From Sulfurimonadaceae bacterium (lineage in GTDB: Bacteria > Campylobacterota > Campylobacteria > Campylobacterales > Sulfurimonadaceae): a stretch of 6,974 bases of DNA. Shown here piece by piece: positions 1-6,528 of the stretch. Every line of letters begins with the position of its first letter. Position 1 is the stretch's first letter. The stretch spans positions 1 to 6,974 of the forward strand of contig JAQUCZ010000053.1 in NCBI GenBank assembly GCA_028685945.1, in the 5' to 3' direction. The notes below the pieces were generated by a model that worked only from the letters and a program-made list of their open reading frames with translations, was not told the DNA's origin and did no database searches. A program made the position numbers and the translations under genes.

Positions 1-317
1 CTTTGCCAAAGCGCTTCGTTTGGTTTGGGGCATGCCCGCACACACTCGCCGCAGTAGATGCACAGCCACGGGTTGTATTCGTATTTGAGCGATTTTTTGT
101 TTTTTTCGTTATCGCTCGGGGGTGTATCGACGGGGGGAAAAAGGATGGCACCCGGAGGGCATGCTTTTTCACACTTAAGGCAGTAGATACACTCCGCTTC
201 GTTGTACTCGATAAGCCCGCGGTAGCTCTCCTCTTTAGGTTTTGCATTGGCGGGATATGCGAGGGTTTGGGGCTTTTTAAAAAGATTAAGAAACGATTTT
301 ATGAGTGAGGTAAACAT
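1..317 (-). CDS. echF: Two-[4Fe-4S] ferredoxin-like subunit, NuoI-like (EchF/HycF type), 3' end outside window
   Basis: This is the electron-entry subunit of the group 4 hydrogenase, relaying electrons between soluble ferredoxin and the EchC cluster. From the ATG at 317 the frame is open to the window edge, giving 105 full codons. The protein is therefore cut at its C-terminus by the window, not by mutation. Two complete CxxCxxCxxxCP motifs are visible: Cys43, 46, 49 and 53 (CIYCLKCEKACP) and Cys86, 89, 92 and 96 (CIYCGECVRACP). They are separated by a 32-residue lysine/proline-rich linker. The first 40 residues begin MFTSLIKSFLNLFKK, an amphipathic start resembling those of NuoI/HycF-type subunits, which may help it sit on the membrane arm. 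The start is supported by AGGA overlapping the echE stop codon. The gene is sixth in echABCDEF order. Whether more clusters follow cannot be seen. Confidence 0.92.
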   Translation of the reverse strand, partial: MFTSLIKSFLNLFKKPQTLAYPANAKPKEESYRGLIEYNEAECIYCLKCEKACPPGAILFPPVDTPPSDNEKNKKSLKYEYNPWLCIYCGECVRACPKPNEALWQ

Positions 318-324
318 CTTCTTT

Positions 325-328
325 TCCT
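325..328 (-). promoter_or_regulatory. Ribosome binding site of echF, overlapping the echE stop codon
   Basis: On the minus strand the echE TAG (327-329) runs directly into a TAGGA sequence. AGGA here lies 7 nt before the echF ATG at 317. Ribosomes ending echE would sit on this site, consistent with translational coupling. This is inferred from spacing only. Confidence 0.6.
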
Positions 329-1415
329 ACTTCGCCGTGCATGAAAGACAAGGATCAAACGATGCCAAAATCGCAGGTGCATCGGCATATTCCTGCCCCA
401 AAAATATCTCGCTGAATGCAGGGATAGAGGAGAAGGTCGGGGTTTTTATACGCACGCGATCGAGCATCGCACTGCCGTTGCCTTTGACGTAGTACATAAG
501 TTCGCCGCGCGGTGCTTCGTAGCGCACGATCGTCTCCCCTTGGGGTTTGCCTTTGATTTTGGTGATGATCTCCCCCTCGGGAAGCCCGTTTACGATATTG
601 CGACACATCTCTATGGAGTTTTGTATCTCATCGAGGCGTACCATGTTTCTGGCATGTATGTCGCCGCTCTCTTGCATCTGCATCACAAACCCTATCTCTT
701 TGTAAGGCAGGTAACTCATCTCGTTGCGCACGTCGGTTTGTAGCCCTGCCGCACGCGCTAAAGGTCCTATAGCGTTAAAGCGGTAGGCATCCTCCAAGCT
801 CAAAGCCCCTACCCCTCTAAATTTAAGCGATAAACTCCAGTTGTTTAGAAACTCATCCTTGTATTCACGCACTTTTTTCTCTACGAGCGTCAAATTTTCA
901 AGTATCTTTTTGCCAAGCTCCGCCGTGATGTCGCGGTTTACCCCGCCGATGCAGATATAATCAAACTGCACCCTGTTACCCGAGATAAGCTCCTGAATCT
1001 CCATTACAAGTTCACGATCCCCCATGATCTGCATAAACATCGCTTCAAACCCCGCATTTTCGCAGGTATGAGAAAGACATAGCATGTGGGAGTGGATACG
1101 GTCAAGCTCCAACAAAAGGGTACGCAGATACGCCGCTTTGGCAGTTACTTGTGCCCCCAAAAGATTTTCCGCCGCTACGGTGTACGCAAGCGAATGGGTG
1201 ATGGCACAAAGCCCGCATATTCGCGCTACCACGTACCCCACGGCATCAAACTTAAACTTCGTCGTACATGCCCGCTCCACGCCGCGGTGGACAAACCCCA
1301 CGTCGCTATCGACCCCGACTATTTTCTCGTTTTCGCATTCAAATTTAAACCGCACGGGTTCGAGCAACGAAATATGTTGCGCCCCTAGCGGGATGTTGAT
1401 CGTTTTTCTACTCAT
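327..1415 (-). CDS. echE: Group 4 [NiFe]-hydrogenase large subunit, NuoD-like (EchE/CooH type)
   Basis: This is the catalytic [NiFe] subunit of the energy-converting hydrogenase, reducing protons with ferredoxin electrons or the reverse, at the cytoplasmic face. It has 362 residues from the chosen ATG. Both Ni-binding pairs are intact: Cys67/Cys70 in ARICGLCAITH and Cys356/Cys359 in the C-terminal DPCLSCTAK. This separates it from complex I NuoD, which has lost them. Other family features are FVHRGVE upstream of the first pair, ELDRIHSH, and ENAGFEAMFMQIMGDRE. The chain ends three residues after the last Cys, so no C-terminal propeptide is encoded. The frame can be extended to a GTG at 1424, but that codon overlaps the likely ribosome site (AGGG, 1424-1427). 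The ATG at 1415 is spaced 8 nt from it and overlaps the echD stop as ATGA, so I prefer the ATG. The echF ATG lies 9 bp downstream. Confidence 0.95.
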   Translation of the reverse strand: MSRKTINIPLGAQHISLLEPVRFKFECENEKIVGVDSDVGFVHRGVERACTTKFKFDAVGYVVARICGLCAITHSLAYTVAAENLLGAQVTAKAAYLRTLLLELDRIHSHMLCLSHTCENAGFEAMFMQIMGDRELVMEIQELISGNRVQFDYICIGGVNRDITAELGKKILENLTLVEKKVREYKDEFLNNWSLSLKFRGVGALSLEDAYRFNAIGPLARAAGLQTDVRNEMSYLPYKEIGFVMQMQESGDIHARNMVRLDEIQNSIEMCRNIVNGLPEGEIITKIKGKPQGETIVRYEAPRGELMYYVKGNGSAMLDRVRIKTPTFSSIPAFSEIFLGQEYADAPAILASFDPCLSCTAK

Positions 1416-1759
1416 ATTTGGCACCCTTTTAGCGGAGTTTGCATCGAATCTTCATCGAGATAAAGTCCTTTTGTGCTCCCCTCTACCGCTATGCCGAACA
1501 TATCGACAAGCTCGCGTTGGGAGATGATTGCCGAGGGGATAATGTCGGCGATACTCGGAATCTCTACATCGTAGGGAACCTCGATATAATACACGACCAC
1601 CTCATCGGGGGTAGCATATTTTGAAAATATCCACTGCACTTCGAGTTTCTCATTTGAAAGTGCTACGCCGTTGAGGGTTAAAAAATGCCACGATTTTTGG
1701 TCGTAAAACCCCTCTATCTCTTCGCGTATCTTCTCTAAACTACTCTGTATCTTTTGCAT
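1412..1759 (-). CDS. echD: Small NuoC-like subunit of group 4 hydrogenase (EchD/CooU type)
   Basis: This is a soluble structural subunit of the peripheral arm, homologous to the conserved C-terminal part of the NuoC (30 kDa) complex I subunit. It has 115 residues, with no cysteine motif and no membrane segment. The recognisable part is QRELVDMFGIAVEG at 81-94 (Glu83, Asp86, Phe88, Gly89) followed by a leucine/aspartate-rich segment, matching the family's E-x-x-D-x-F/Y-G signature. The N-terminus (1-22) looks like a short charged helix. The ATG at 1759 sits 20 bp inside echC, preceded by a strong AGGGGA (1765-1770) spaced 5 nt, which supports this start. Its TGA overlaps the echE ATG. Small NuoC-like proteins diverge fast, so the assignment rests on this motif together with its place between NuoB-like and NuoD-like genes. 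Confidence 0.87.
   Translation of the reverse strand: MQKIQSSLEKIREEIEGFYDQKSWHFLTLNGVALSNEKLEVQWIFSKYATPDEVVVYYIEVPYDVEIPSIADIIPSAIISQRELVDMFGIAVEGSTKGLYLDEDSMQTPLKGCQI
1424..1427 (-). promoter_or_regulatory. Ribosome binding site deciding the echE start
   Basis: Read on the minus strand, AGGG lies 8 nt before the ATG at 1415, within the end of echD. It overlaps the alternative in-frame GTG (1422-1424), which would leave that codon without a properly spaced site. It therefore argues for the ATG, which also forms an ATGA stop/start overlap. Confidence 0.65.
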
Positions 1760-2273
1760 CTGCTTCCCCTACTTTTTGTGCGCACTCTCTTCTATCGACG
1801 ATCCCCTCTTTGGTGGTTGCTTCACTAAAGAGTTTACGCGGTTTTTCCATCGCTTTTGTTTTTTTCTCTAAAACTTCAAGTGCCTTGACCACACCGTCTA
1901 TAATAAGCTCGGGAGAAGCCGCACATCCGGGAACATACACGTCCACGGGGATATAGCGATCGATCCCGTCTTCGACGTTGTACATATCGCGAAATACACC
2001 CCCCGTGCAGGTACAACTCCCCACGGCAACCACTACTTTTGGTTCGGGCATCTGGGTATAAAGTTCCACAAGCCTCTCGCGGCTACGAAACGTTACGGGA
2101 CCCGTCACCAAAAAAATGTCTGATTGTTTGGGGTTTCCCGTGTTTATCACCCCGAAGCGTTCCAAATCGTATTTGGGGCTTATACATGCCAAGATTTCGA
2201 TATCGCAACCGTTGCAACTTCCTGCATTGTAGTGCAAAATCCACGGCGATTTTTTTCTGAATTTTCTAAACAT
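1740..2273 (-). CDS. echC: Group 4 hydrogenase small subunit, NuoB-like, one [4Fe-4S] cluster (EchC type)
   Basis: This is the small subunit next to the group 4 [NiFe] site, passing electrons between the active site and the ferredoxin-like subunit through a single [4Fe-4S] cluster (N2-equivalent). It has 177 residues. Cluster ligands are Cys20 and Cys23 in GSCNGCD, Cys87 in AVGSCTCTGGVF and Cys117 in VPGCAASPE; an extra Cys89 lies beside the third ligand. It lacks the additional clusters of group 1 small subunits such as the one at the high-coordinate end of this window. The core ends near residue 137. The last 40 residues are a charged, lysine- and glutamate-rich tail without recognised motifs. 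The ATG at 2273 lies inside the end of echB, with AGGA at 2281-2284 spaced 7 nt. The gene overlaps echD by 20 bp. A complex I NuoB is unlikely because the neighbouring large subunit keeps its Ni ligands. Confidence 0.93.
   Translation of the reverse strand: MFRKFRKKSPWILHYNAGSCNGCDIEILACISPKYDLERFGVINTGNPKQSDIFLVTGPVTFRSRERLVELYTQMPEPKVVVAVGSCTCTGGVFRDMYNVEDGIDRYIPVDVYVPGCAASPELIIDGVVKALEVLEKKTKAMEKPRKLFSEATTKEGIVDRRECAQKVGEADAKDTE
1765..1770 (-). promoter_or_regulatory. Ribosome binding site of echD, inside echC
   Basis: AGGGGA on the minus strand is 5 nt before the echD ATG at 1759. It lies within the last codons of echC and is the strongest Shine-Dalgarno-like match in the window. It fixes the echD start despite the 20 bp overlap with echC. 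Confidence 0.65.
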
Positions 2274-3090
2274 AGGCGAGTCCTAAAAGATTGAGTGCCG
2301 CCAAACTCACGGCGATACCTAAAAATATCTTGATAAGGTGCTCCATCCGCACCCTTGCGGTTGCATTGTCGACGAGATTAACAAGCAAAAACGCCACACA
2401 AAAAAGTATGCCACCCAAAAGGATGTTATCCCCCGCAAACAGCATAAGAAGCAGATACACAAACACATATTCCAGCCACAGCGCCATATACACAAACTCA
2501 AAAAACAAGCCGCTAAACTCTACTTCCGCACCCCCGACGATCTCCTGATGCGCTTTTGCGGCATCGAAAGGGGATTTTTTGAGCTTAAGCTGCACCACGA
2601 ACAAAAACGCTAAAAATAAAAAGAGCAAGCTTCCAAGCGCCGAAGGATTTGCGCGCACCGCATCGATCGAAAAGCTTCCGTTTAGCATGTAAAACGCAAC
2701 CGCGAACATCACCAAAATCGGCTCGTAAGCGATCATGCTCAAAAGCTCTCTGTTTGCCCCCAAATGGGAAAAAATCGACTTTACGCTAAACGCGGCAAGC
2801 ACCAAAAAGAGCGAAGCAAGCAGATGCAAAAAGACGATATAGAGCAGATTGCCCCCCATAATCGTAAATGCCACTACCGCCCAAAGCGCGACAAAGTGCA
2901 TCACCCCCAAAAGCGCATGGGTAGGGTTGACTATGAGGGTTTGTTTATCTATAAGCTTCATCATGTCGTAAAACGGTTGCAAGAGCGGCGGACCTTGACG
3001 GTTTTGCATCCTCGCGCGCACCACCCTCTCAAAACCATAAAGCAACCCGCCCGCAACGGGTGCGAGTAAAATCAAGAGTATCTCAATCAT
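2266..3090 (-). CDS. echB: Group 4 hydrogenase NuoH-like membrane subunit (EchB/CooK type)
   Basis: This membrane subunit joins the peripheral hydrogenase arm to the ion-pumping arm. In complex I its homologue NuoH lines the quinone cavity and the start of the proton path. It has 274 residues with about eight hydrophobic segments. Family motifs are clear: a polar loop at 25-45 containing RARMQNRQGPPLLQPFYD, GANRELLSMIAYEP at 111-124, and KKSPFDAAKAHQEIVGG at 171-187 followed by AEVEFSG. The last contains conserved acidic residues Glu183, Glu189 and Glu191. The length is shorter than typical NuoH (about 320) and suits the EchB/HyfC/CooK branch. Its ATG overlaps the echA stop (ATGA), with AGGAG at 3098-3102 spaced 7 nt, and its 3' end overlaps echC by 8 bp. 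Identification as a NuoH/EchB-family protein is firm; the symbol rests on gene order. Confidence 0.93.
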   Translation of the reverse strand: MIEILLILLAPVAGGLLYGFERVVRARMQNRQGPPLLQPFYDMMKLIDKQTLIVNPTHALLGVMHFVALWAVVAFTIMGGNLLYIVFLHLLASLFLVLAAFSVKSIFSHLGANRELLSMIAYEPILVMFAVAFYMLNGSFSIDAVRANPSALGSLLFLFLAFLFVVQLKLKKSPFDAAKAHQEIVGGAEVEFSGLFFEFVYMALWLEYVFVYLLLMLFAGDNILLGGILFCVAFLLVNLVDNATARVRMEHLIKIFLGIAVSLAALNLLGLAYV

Positions 3091-4847
3091 AACGCTACTC
3101 CTACGAACAAACTTCCCAAAAATACAAGGGAGAGGATAAGGATCGTTTTTTGCACGGCAGAAGGCGTATGCAAATAGTACATATTGAGCACAACCTCCTC
3201 CTTTTCGCCGCAGTTATACTCTTTGACCCTTTGGGCATTTTGCAATACAAAAACATACAAAAGAAGCGGCACGACGCCGATAAGCAAGACGGGGATCAAA
3301 ATCTCCCACATGCCAAAGAGGCGTTGTGCCAAACTCCAAACAATCCCGACCCCGAGCAAGACACTCAAAGCCCACGAGGTGATTTTATACGTACACGCAA
3401 TCTCTTTTCTTTTAGAATCTCCCAGACCCATATCGCGTACAAACACTTTGGTTAAAACTTTAAAGTAAAGAATAGTCAAAAAGACGCTTCCAAGTGCACT
3501 AAAAAGGAGTGCCGCCAAAAACACGGGGCTCTCTTGGATCCCTGCGGCAAAACTCTCAAACGCCATGAATTTGCCTATAAAGACGCCAAAAGGGGGCAGC
3601 GTCAAAGAAGCAAACCCGAAAACGATGAAAAACACCACAAGCGGCGAGTAACTCATAAGCGATTCGATGTCGTTGACGTATTTTAGGTGAAACTCTTTTT
3701 CCAAAATACCAAGCTGCAAAAACAAAAGCGCTTTGGAGAGTGCATGAAACACCATCAAAATCGAAGCCGCCAAAATCGCCTCTTGGGTACCTATGGCGGC
3801 AAGCGCCATCATAAACGACAAAAGTGCGATGGTGGAGAGCCCCAGAATCTCTTTAAAGTAGTTTTTACTCAAAGCCAAAAGCGACGCCGCAAAAAAGACG
3901 AAGGTGCCAAAAAGCATCACCGCTTCGGATAAAAACCCGCTCATCGCAGGGGAGAGCTTCAGCACCAAAAACGGCGCAATTTTAACCATCGTAGCACTAT
4001 GCAAAATAGCGCTTACGGGAGTGGGGGCAACCATCGCCCCCAAAAGCCACTTCTCAAAAGGGATCGCCGCCCCTTTGACAAATGCCGCCAAAAGCAAAAA
4101 GACGATGGGGAAAAGGTACGCGGTGTCGATATTTGCAATCAAAAGATCGAACGAGAGTGTTTTATAGCTCACCAAAGCCAAAAGCAGTGCCGCCAAAATC
4201 GCCACGCCCCCTATTTGGTTCATCCACAAAGCGCGCAGTGCGTTTTGGGTCGAGATTGTATCTTTTCTATACCCGATTAAGATGTAAGAACAAAGGGTCG
4301 TAAGCTCAAAAAGGAGAAAAAATATCTCGATATTGTTGGTGCCGACCAAAAAGTTCATCACCCCCAAAAAGAAAAAAAGCACGGCGATAAAACCGTTTTT
4401 TTTAAGTCGGCTAAACTCTTCGCTTTCGATATATTTAAGCGAATAAATAACGATAATCCCCCCCACGATATTGACGATAAGGTACATCATAAGCGAGGTG
4501 TTGTCGATCAAAAAATCGCTTGAACCTACGGCACCGTTTACAAACTTAACCGCCGCGTACAAAACGATCTGCGAAGCCGCCAATGAGGCGACGAGAGGGT
4601 CTTTTTTTGCAATCCCCACATACAAAAAGAACAGAAGCAAAAGCGCATCGAAAAAGAAAAAGAGGGTATGGAGTTCATGGGGCAAATCGTAACGCAGAGG
4701 TTCGTTGATAAAAAGCAGATGCACAAGGCTCACACCCGCCAAAAACACCACGAATACAACCGTGAGAATATTGCGCAAGCGCACTCCCGCAAAAAGTACG
4801 GCAAATGCAAAAAGAAGCGGTGAGAGGATCAAGATTTGGGTTAACAT
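3087..4847 (-). CDS. echA: Group 4 hydrogenase NuoL-like antiporter membrane subunit (EchA/CooM type)
   Basis: This is the ion-translocating membrane subunit of an energy-converting hydrogenase, related to complex I NuoL and to Mrp antiporter subunits. It has 586 residues and is hydrophobic almost throughout, with many predicted membrane helices. Charged residues known to matter in the family are visible: Glu181 in LLFELTTLCSYILIGY (TM5-type Glu), Lys258 in AAFVKGAAIPF (TM7-type Lys), His283 and Lys289 in the APTPVSAILHSATMVK signature, Lys372 in FHALSKALLFL, and the TLPPFGVFIGK loop near 416-426. A hydrophilic stretch around 538-552 with YNCGE, also seen in Ech/Coo-type homologues, precedes a last membrane helix. 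The ATG at 4847 has AAGG (4854-4857) 6 nt upstream. An ATG at 4852 is out of frame. The gene follows hydB by 10 bp and overlaps echB by 4 bp (ATGA). Whether H+ or Na+ is moved cannot be told from sequence. The HyfB/HycC type is an alternative, but the six-gene order fits Ech better. Confidence 0.9.
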   Translation of the reverse strand: MLTQILILSPLLFAFAVLFAGVRLRNILTVVFVVFLAGVSLVHLLFINEPLRYDLPHELHTLFFFFDALLLLFFLYVGIAKKDPLVASLAASQIVLYAAVKFVNGAVGSSDFLIDNTSLMMYLIVNIVGGIIVIYSLKYIESEEFSRLKKNGFIAVLFFFLGVMNFLVGTNNIEIFFLLFELTTLCSYILIGYRKDTISTQNALRALWMNQIGGVAILAALLLALVSYKTLSFDLLIANIDTAYLFPIVFLLLAAFVKGAAIPFEKWLLGAMVAPTPVSAILHSATMVKIAPFLVLKLSPAMSGFLSEAVMLFGTFVFFAASLLALSKNYFKEILGLSTIALLSFMMALAAIGTQEAILAASILMVFHALSKALLFLQLGILEKEFHLKYVNDIESLMSYSPLVVFFIVFGFASLTLPPFGVFIGKFMAFESFAAGIQESPVFLAALLFSALGSVFLTILYFKVLTKVFVRDMGLGDSKRKEIACTYKITSWALSVLLGVGIVWSLAQRLFGMWEILIPVLLIGVVPLLLYVFVLQNAQRVKEYNCGEKEEVVLNMYYLHTPSAVQKTILILSLVFLGSLFVGVAL

Positions 4848-4857
4848 GCCATACCTT

Positions 4858-6528
4858 TTAGAGCGTTTTTATTTTATAACGGCCGAGCTCTTTGCCTTTG
4901 GTATCGAGCACATGCACCGCACATGCCAAGCACGGGTCAAACGAGTGGAGCACGCGCAACACTTCTAAAGGTTTGGAGGTATCTTCTATTTTGATCCCCA
5001 CAAGCGCTTCTTCGTACGCGCCTCTCAGCCCGTCCAACCCTTTGGGACTTGCGTTCCACGTCGTCGGGGCGATCACCGAATAGTTGGCAATCTTTTGCTC
5101 TTTGATATTGACAAAGTGGGAAAGTACCCCGCGAGGCACCTCCAAAAATGCGCCCCCTTTGGTCTCTTTGGGCAACTCTTCAAAACGGTAGCGCGCCCAC
5201 GTATCGGTATCGTAATACTTGATATTTTGAATCAGATTGGAAACTAACTTGAAAATATATTCGCAAATATAGCTCGATTCGATCGCACGCGCGGCATTGC
5301 GCCCTACGGTCGAAGAGAGATCGATCAGTTTAATATCGCACGCTTGTAAAAATTCATCCACGAACGAACGGATTAGGCGGTTGTTTTGCGAATAACTCAC
5401 CAATACGCGCGCCAACGGTCCACACTCCATCGTTTTTCCCCCGTAGCGGGGCGCTTTGATCCACGAATATTTGTCGTCGTTTTTCTCGGTTTTAAGGCTT
5501 CCGTCTTCGTTAAGGTCGGTGTAGCACACCTCTTCGGTATCTCCCACTTTTTTATACCAAGCGCGGTCGATCTCTTCGCTTACCTTAGAGCCATCAAACG
5601 CTTCGATATTTGCAAAATCGTGGTTAAATACCACTCCTCCGTCAAAAAGGTGCGTCTCTTTGTCAAACGCATACCCGCCGACGCTGAGAAAGTTGCCGTT
5701 GGCGCGCCCCACGCCCGCTTGCATCTCCTCTTTGTAGGCATCTACGAGAAGTTTCATATCGGGCAGATAGGCACGGTCTATAAAATCTTTTGCCTCTTTG
5801 ATGATAAAGAGATAATCGTTGAGCCTTTGGGGGTTGAGCATATCGGCGACGCTTGTGACCCCTCCCACGACAAACGACTGAGGATGCGGTGTTTTACCGC
5901 CGAAGATCGCAATCGCTTTGGAGATATTGGTTTGAAATTTAAGCGCTTCAAGGTAGTGAGAGATCAAAATCAAGTTTTGTTCGGGAGTAAGCTTGTAGGC
6001 ATTATGCCCCCAATAGCCGTTTGCAAAGGGTCCGAGTTTACCCGCTTTAACGAAGTTTGAAAGCCTCTCAAGCACCGCTTCGTAGTGGGTATGGGAGTTT
6101 CTAAAAGGGCGAACGGCATATTTATGCGCCTCTTTGGAAGTTGCTTTTACGTCGGCACTAAGGGCACTCGTTACATCCACAAAATCAAGCAGATGCAGAT
6201 GGTAAAAATGCACTACGTGGTCTTGGATAAAAAGCGCCATCGTCATCAAATCACGAATAATCTCCGCATTTTTGGGAATCTCGATTTTATAAGCATCCTC
6301 CACGCAAGTTACCGCCCCTCTAAAATGGGAGTTGGTACATACCCCGCAGATGCGCCCCGCCAAAAGTCCCGCATCGCGAGGATCGCGCCCTTGCAAAATA
6401 ATCTCTATACCGCGAAAGAGCTGCCCGCTTACGTACGCTTCATGCACCAAGCCCGCTTCATCGACGACTACTTCGGCTCGTAAATGCCCCTCGATTCTTG
6501 TGATCGGATCAATAACAACTTTTTTCAT
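4858..6528 (-). CDS. hydB: [NiFe]-hydrogenase large subunit, group 1-type
   Basis: This is the catalytic subunit for H2 oxidation or evolution, holding the Ni-Fe(CN)2CO centre. It has 556 residues, a normal length for group 1. It starts with the family-typical segment DPITRIEGHL (residues 7-16). The first Ni-binding pair is Cys61/Cys64 in RICGVCTNSH and the second is Cys533/Cys536 in DPCLACAVH. Other group 1 hallmarks are DHVVHFYHLH (about 98-107), GPFANGYWGH, FGGKTPHPQSFVVGG and the VGRNAARA segment. The C-terminus continues 17 residues past His539, the expected cut site of a HyaD/HydD-type maturation endopeptidase. That protease is not in the window. The ATG at 6528 overlaps the hydA stop, with GAGG at 6539-6542 as a somewhat distant (10 nt) ribosome site. 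The next gene begins 10 bp downstream and is not the usual cytochrome b gene but a NuoL-like gene. The family call is certain; calling it uptake hydrogenase follows from family membership. Confidence 0.97.
   Translation of the reverse strand: MKKVVIDPITRIEGHLRAEVVVDEAGLVHEAYVSGQLFRGIEIILQGRDPRDAGLLAGRICGVCTNSHFRGAVTCVEDAYKIEIPKNAEIIRDLMTMALFIQDHVVHFYHLHLLDFVDVTSALSADVKATSKEAHKYAVRPFRNSHTHYEAVLERLSNFVKAGKLGPFANGYWGHNAYKLTPEQNLILISHYLEALKFQTNISKAIAIFGGKTPHPQSFVVGGVTSVADMLNPQRLNDYLFIIKEAKDFIDRAYLPDMKLLVDAYKEEMQAGVGRANGNFLSVGGYAFDKETHLFDGGVVFNHDFANIEAFDGSKVSEEIDRAWYKKVGDTEEVCYTDLNEDGSLKTEKNDDKYSWIKAPRYGGKTMECGPLARVLVSYSQNNRLIRSFVDEFLQACDIKLIDLSSTVGRNAARAIESSYICEYIFKLVSNLIQNIKYYDTDTWARYRFEELPKETKGGAFLEVPRGVLSHFVNIKEQKIANYSVIAPTTWNASPKGLDGLRGAYEEALVGIKIEDTSKPLEVLRVLHSFDPCLACAVHVLDTKGKELGRYKIKTL
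4861..4911 (-). other. Predicted C-terminal maturation propeptide of HydB
   Basis: These codons encode the 17 residues after His539 (from VLDTKGKE to the C-terminal KTL). In [NiFe] large subunits ending DPCxxCxxH, a nickel-dependent endopeptidase cuts after this His (or Arg) once the metal centre is loaded. The position is read from the motif; cleavage itself is inferred. The group 4 large subunit in the same operon has no equivalent segment. Confidence 0.8.

Noticed and set aside
132..142. Homopolymer pair (T5C6 on the coding strand) within echF, a possible frameshift spot
   Set aside because: The reading frame is continuous and both cysteine motifs on either side lie in the same frame, so there is no sign of a shift or a sequencing error.
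3..308. Plus-strand open frame at the window start
   Set aside because: The minus strand of the same bases encodes the two cysteine motifs of the ferredoxin subunit, which is decisive. The plus-strand frame is a shadow.
1084..1527. Plus-strand open frame (147 codons) opposite the echE/echD junction
   Set aside because: It is antisense to conserved catalytic and structural genes, has no recognisable domain, and spans two real genes. It is treated as a shadow.
327..3090. Reading the echB-echE genes as part of respiratory complex I (nuoHBCD)
   Set aside because: The NuoD-like protein keeps both Ni-binding CxxC pairs, NuoC is very short, and the gene order is that of Ech and not nuo. No NADH module, NuoA, J, K, M or N is present in the window.
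4396..4403. Run of eight A on the coding strand of echA, forming an A-AAA-AAC slippery heptamer in the reading frame
   Set aside because: It encodes an ordinary Leu-Lys-Lys-Asn-Gly loop, the frame is intact on both sides, and no clear downstream stem-loop was recognised. Programmed frameshifting has no other support.
5386..6060. Long plus-strand open frame (224 codons) opposite hydB
   Set aside because: It lies wholly antisense to the well-conserved hydB coding region, its translation matches no family I know, and it has no plausible operon context on that strand. It is a by-product of codon use in hydB.
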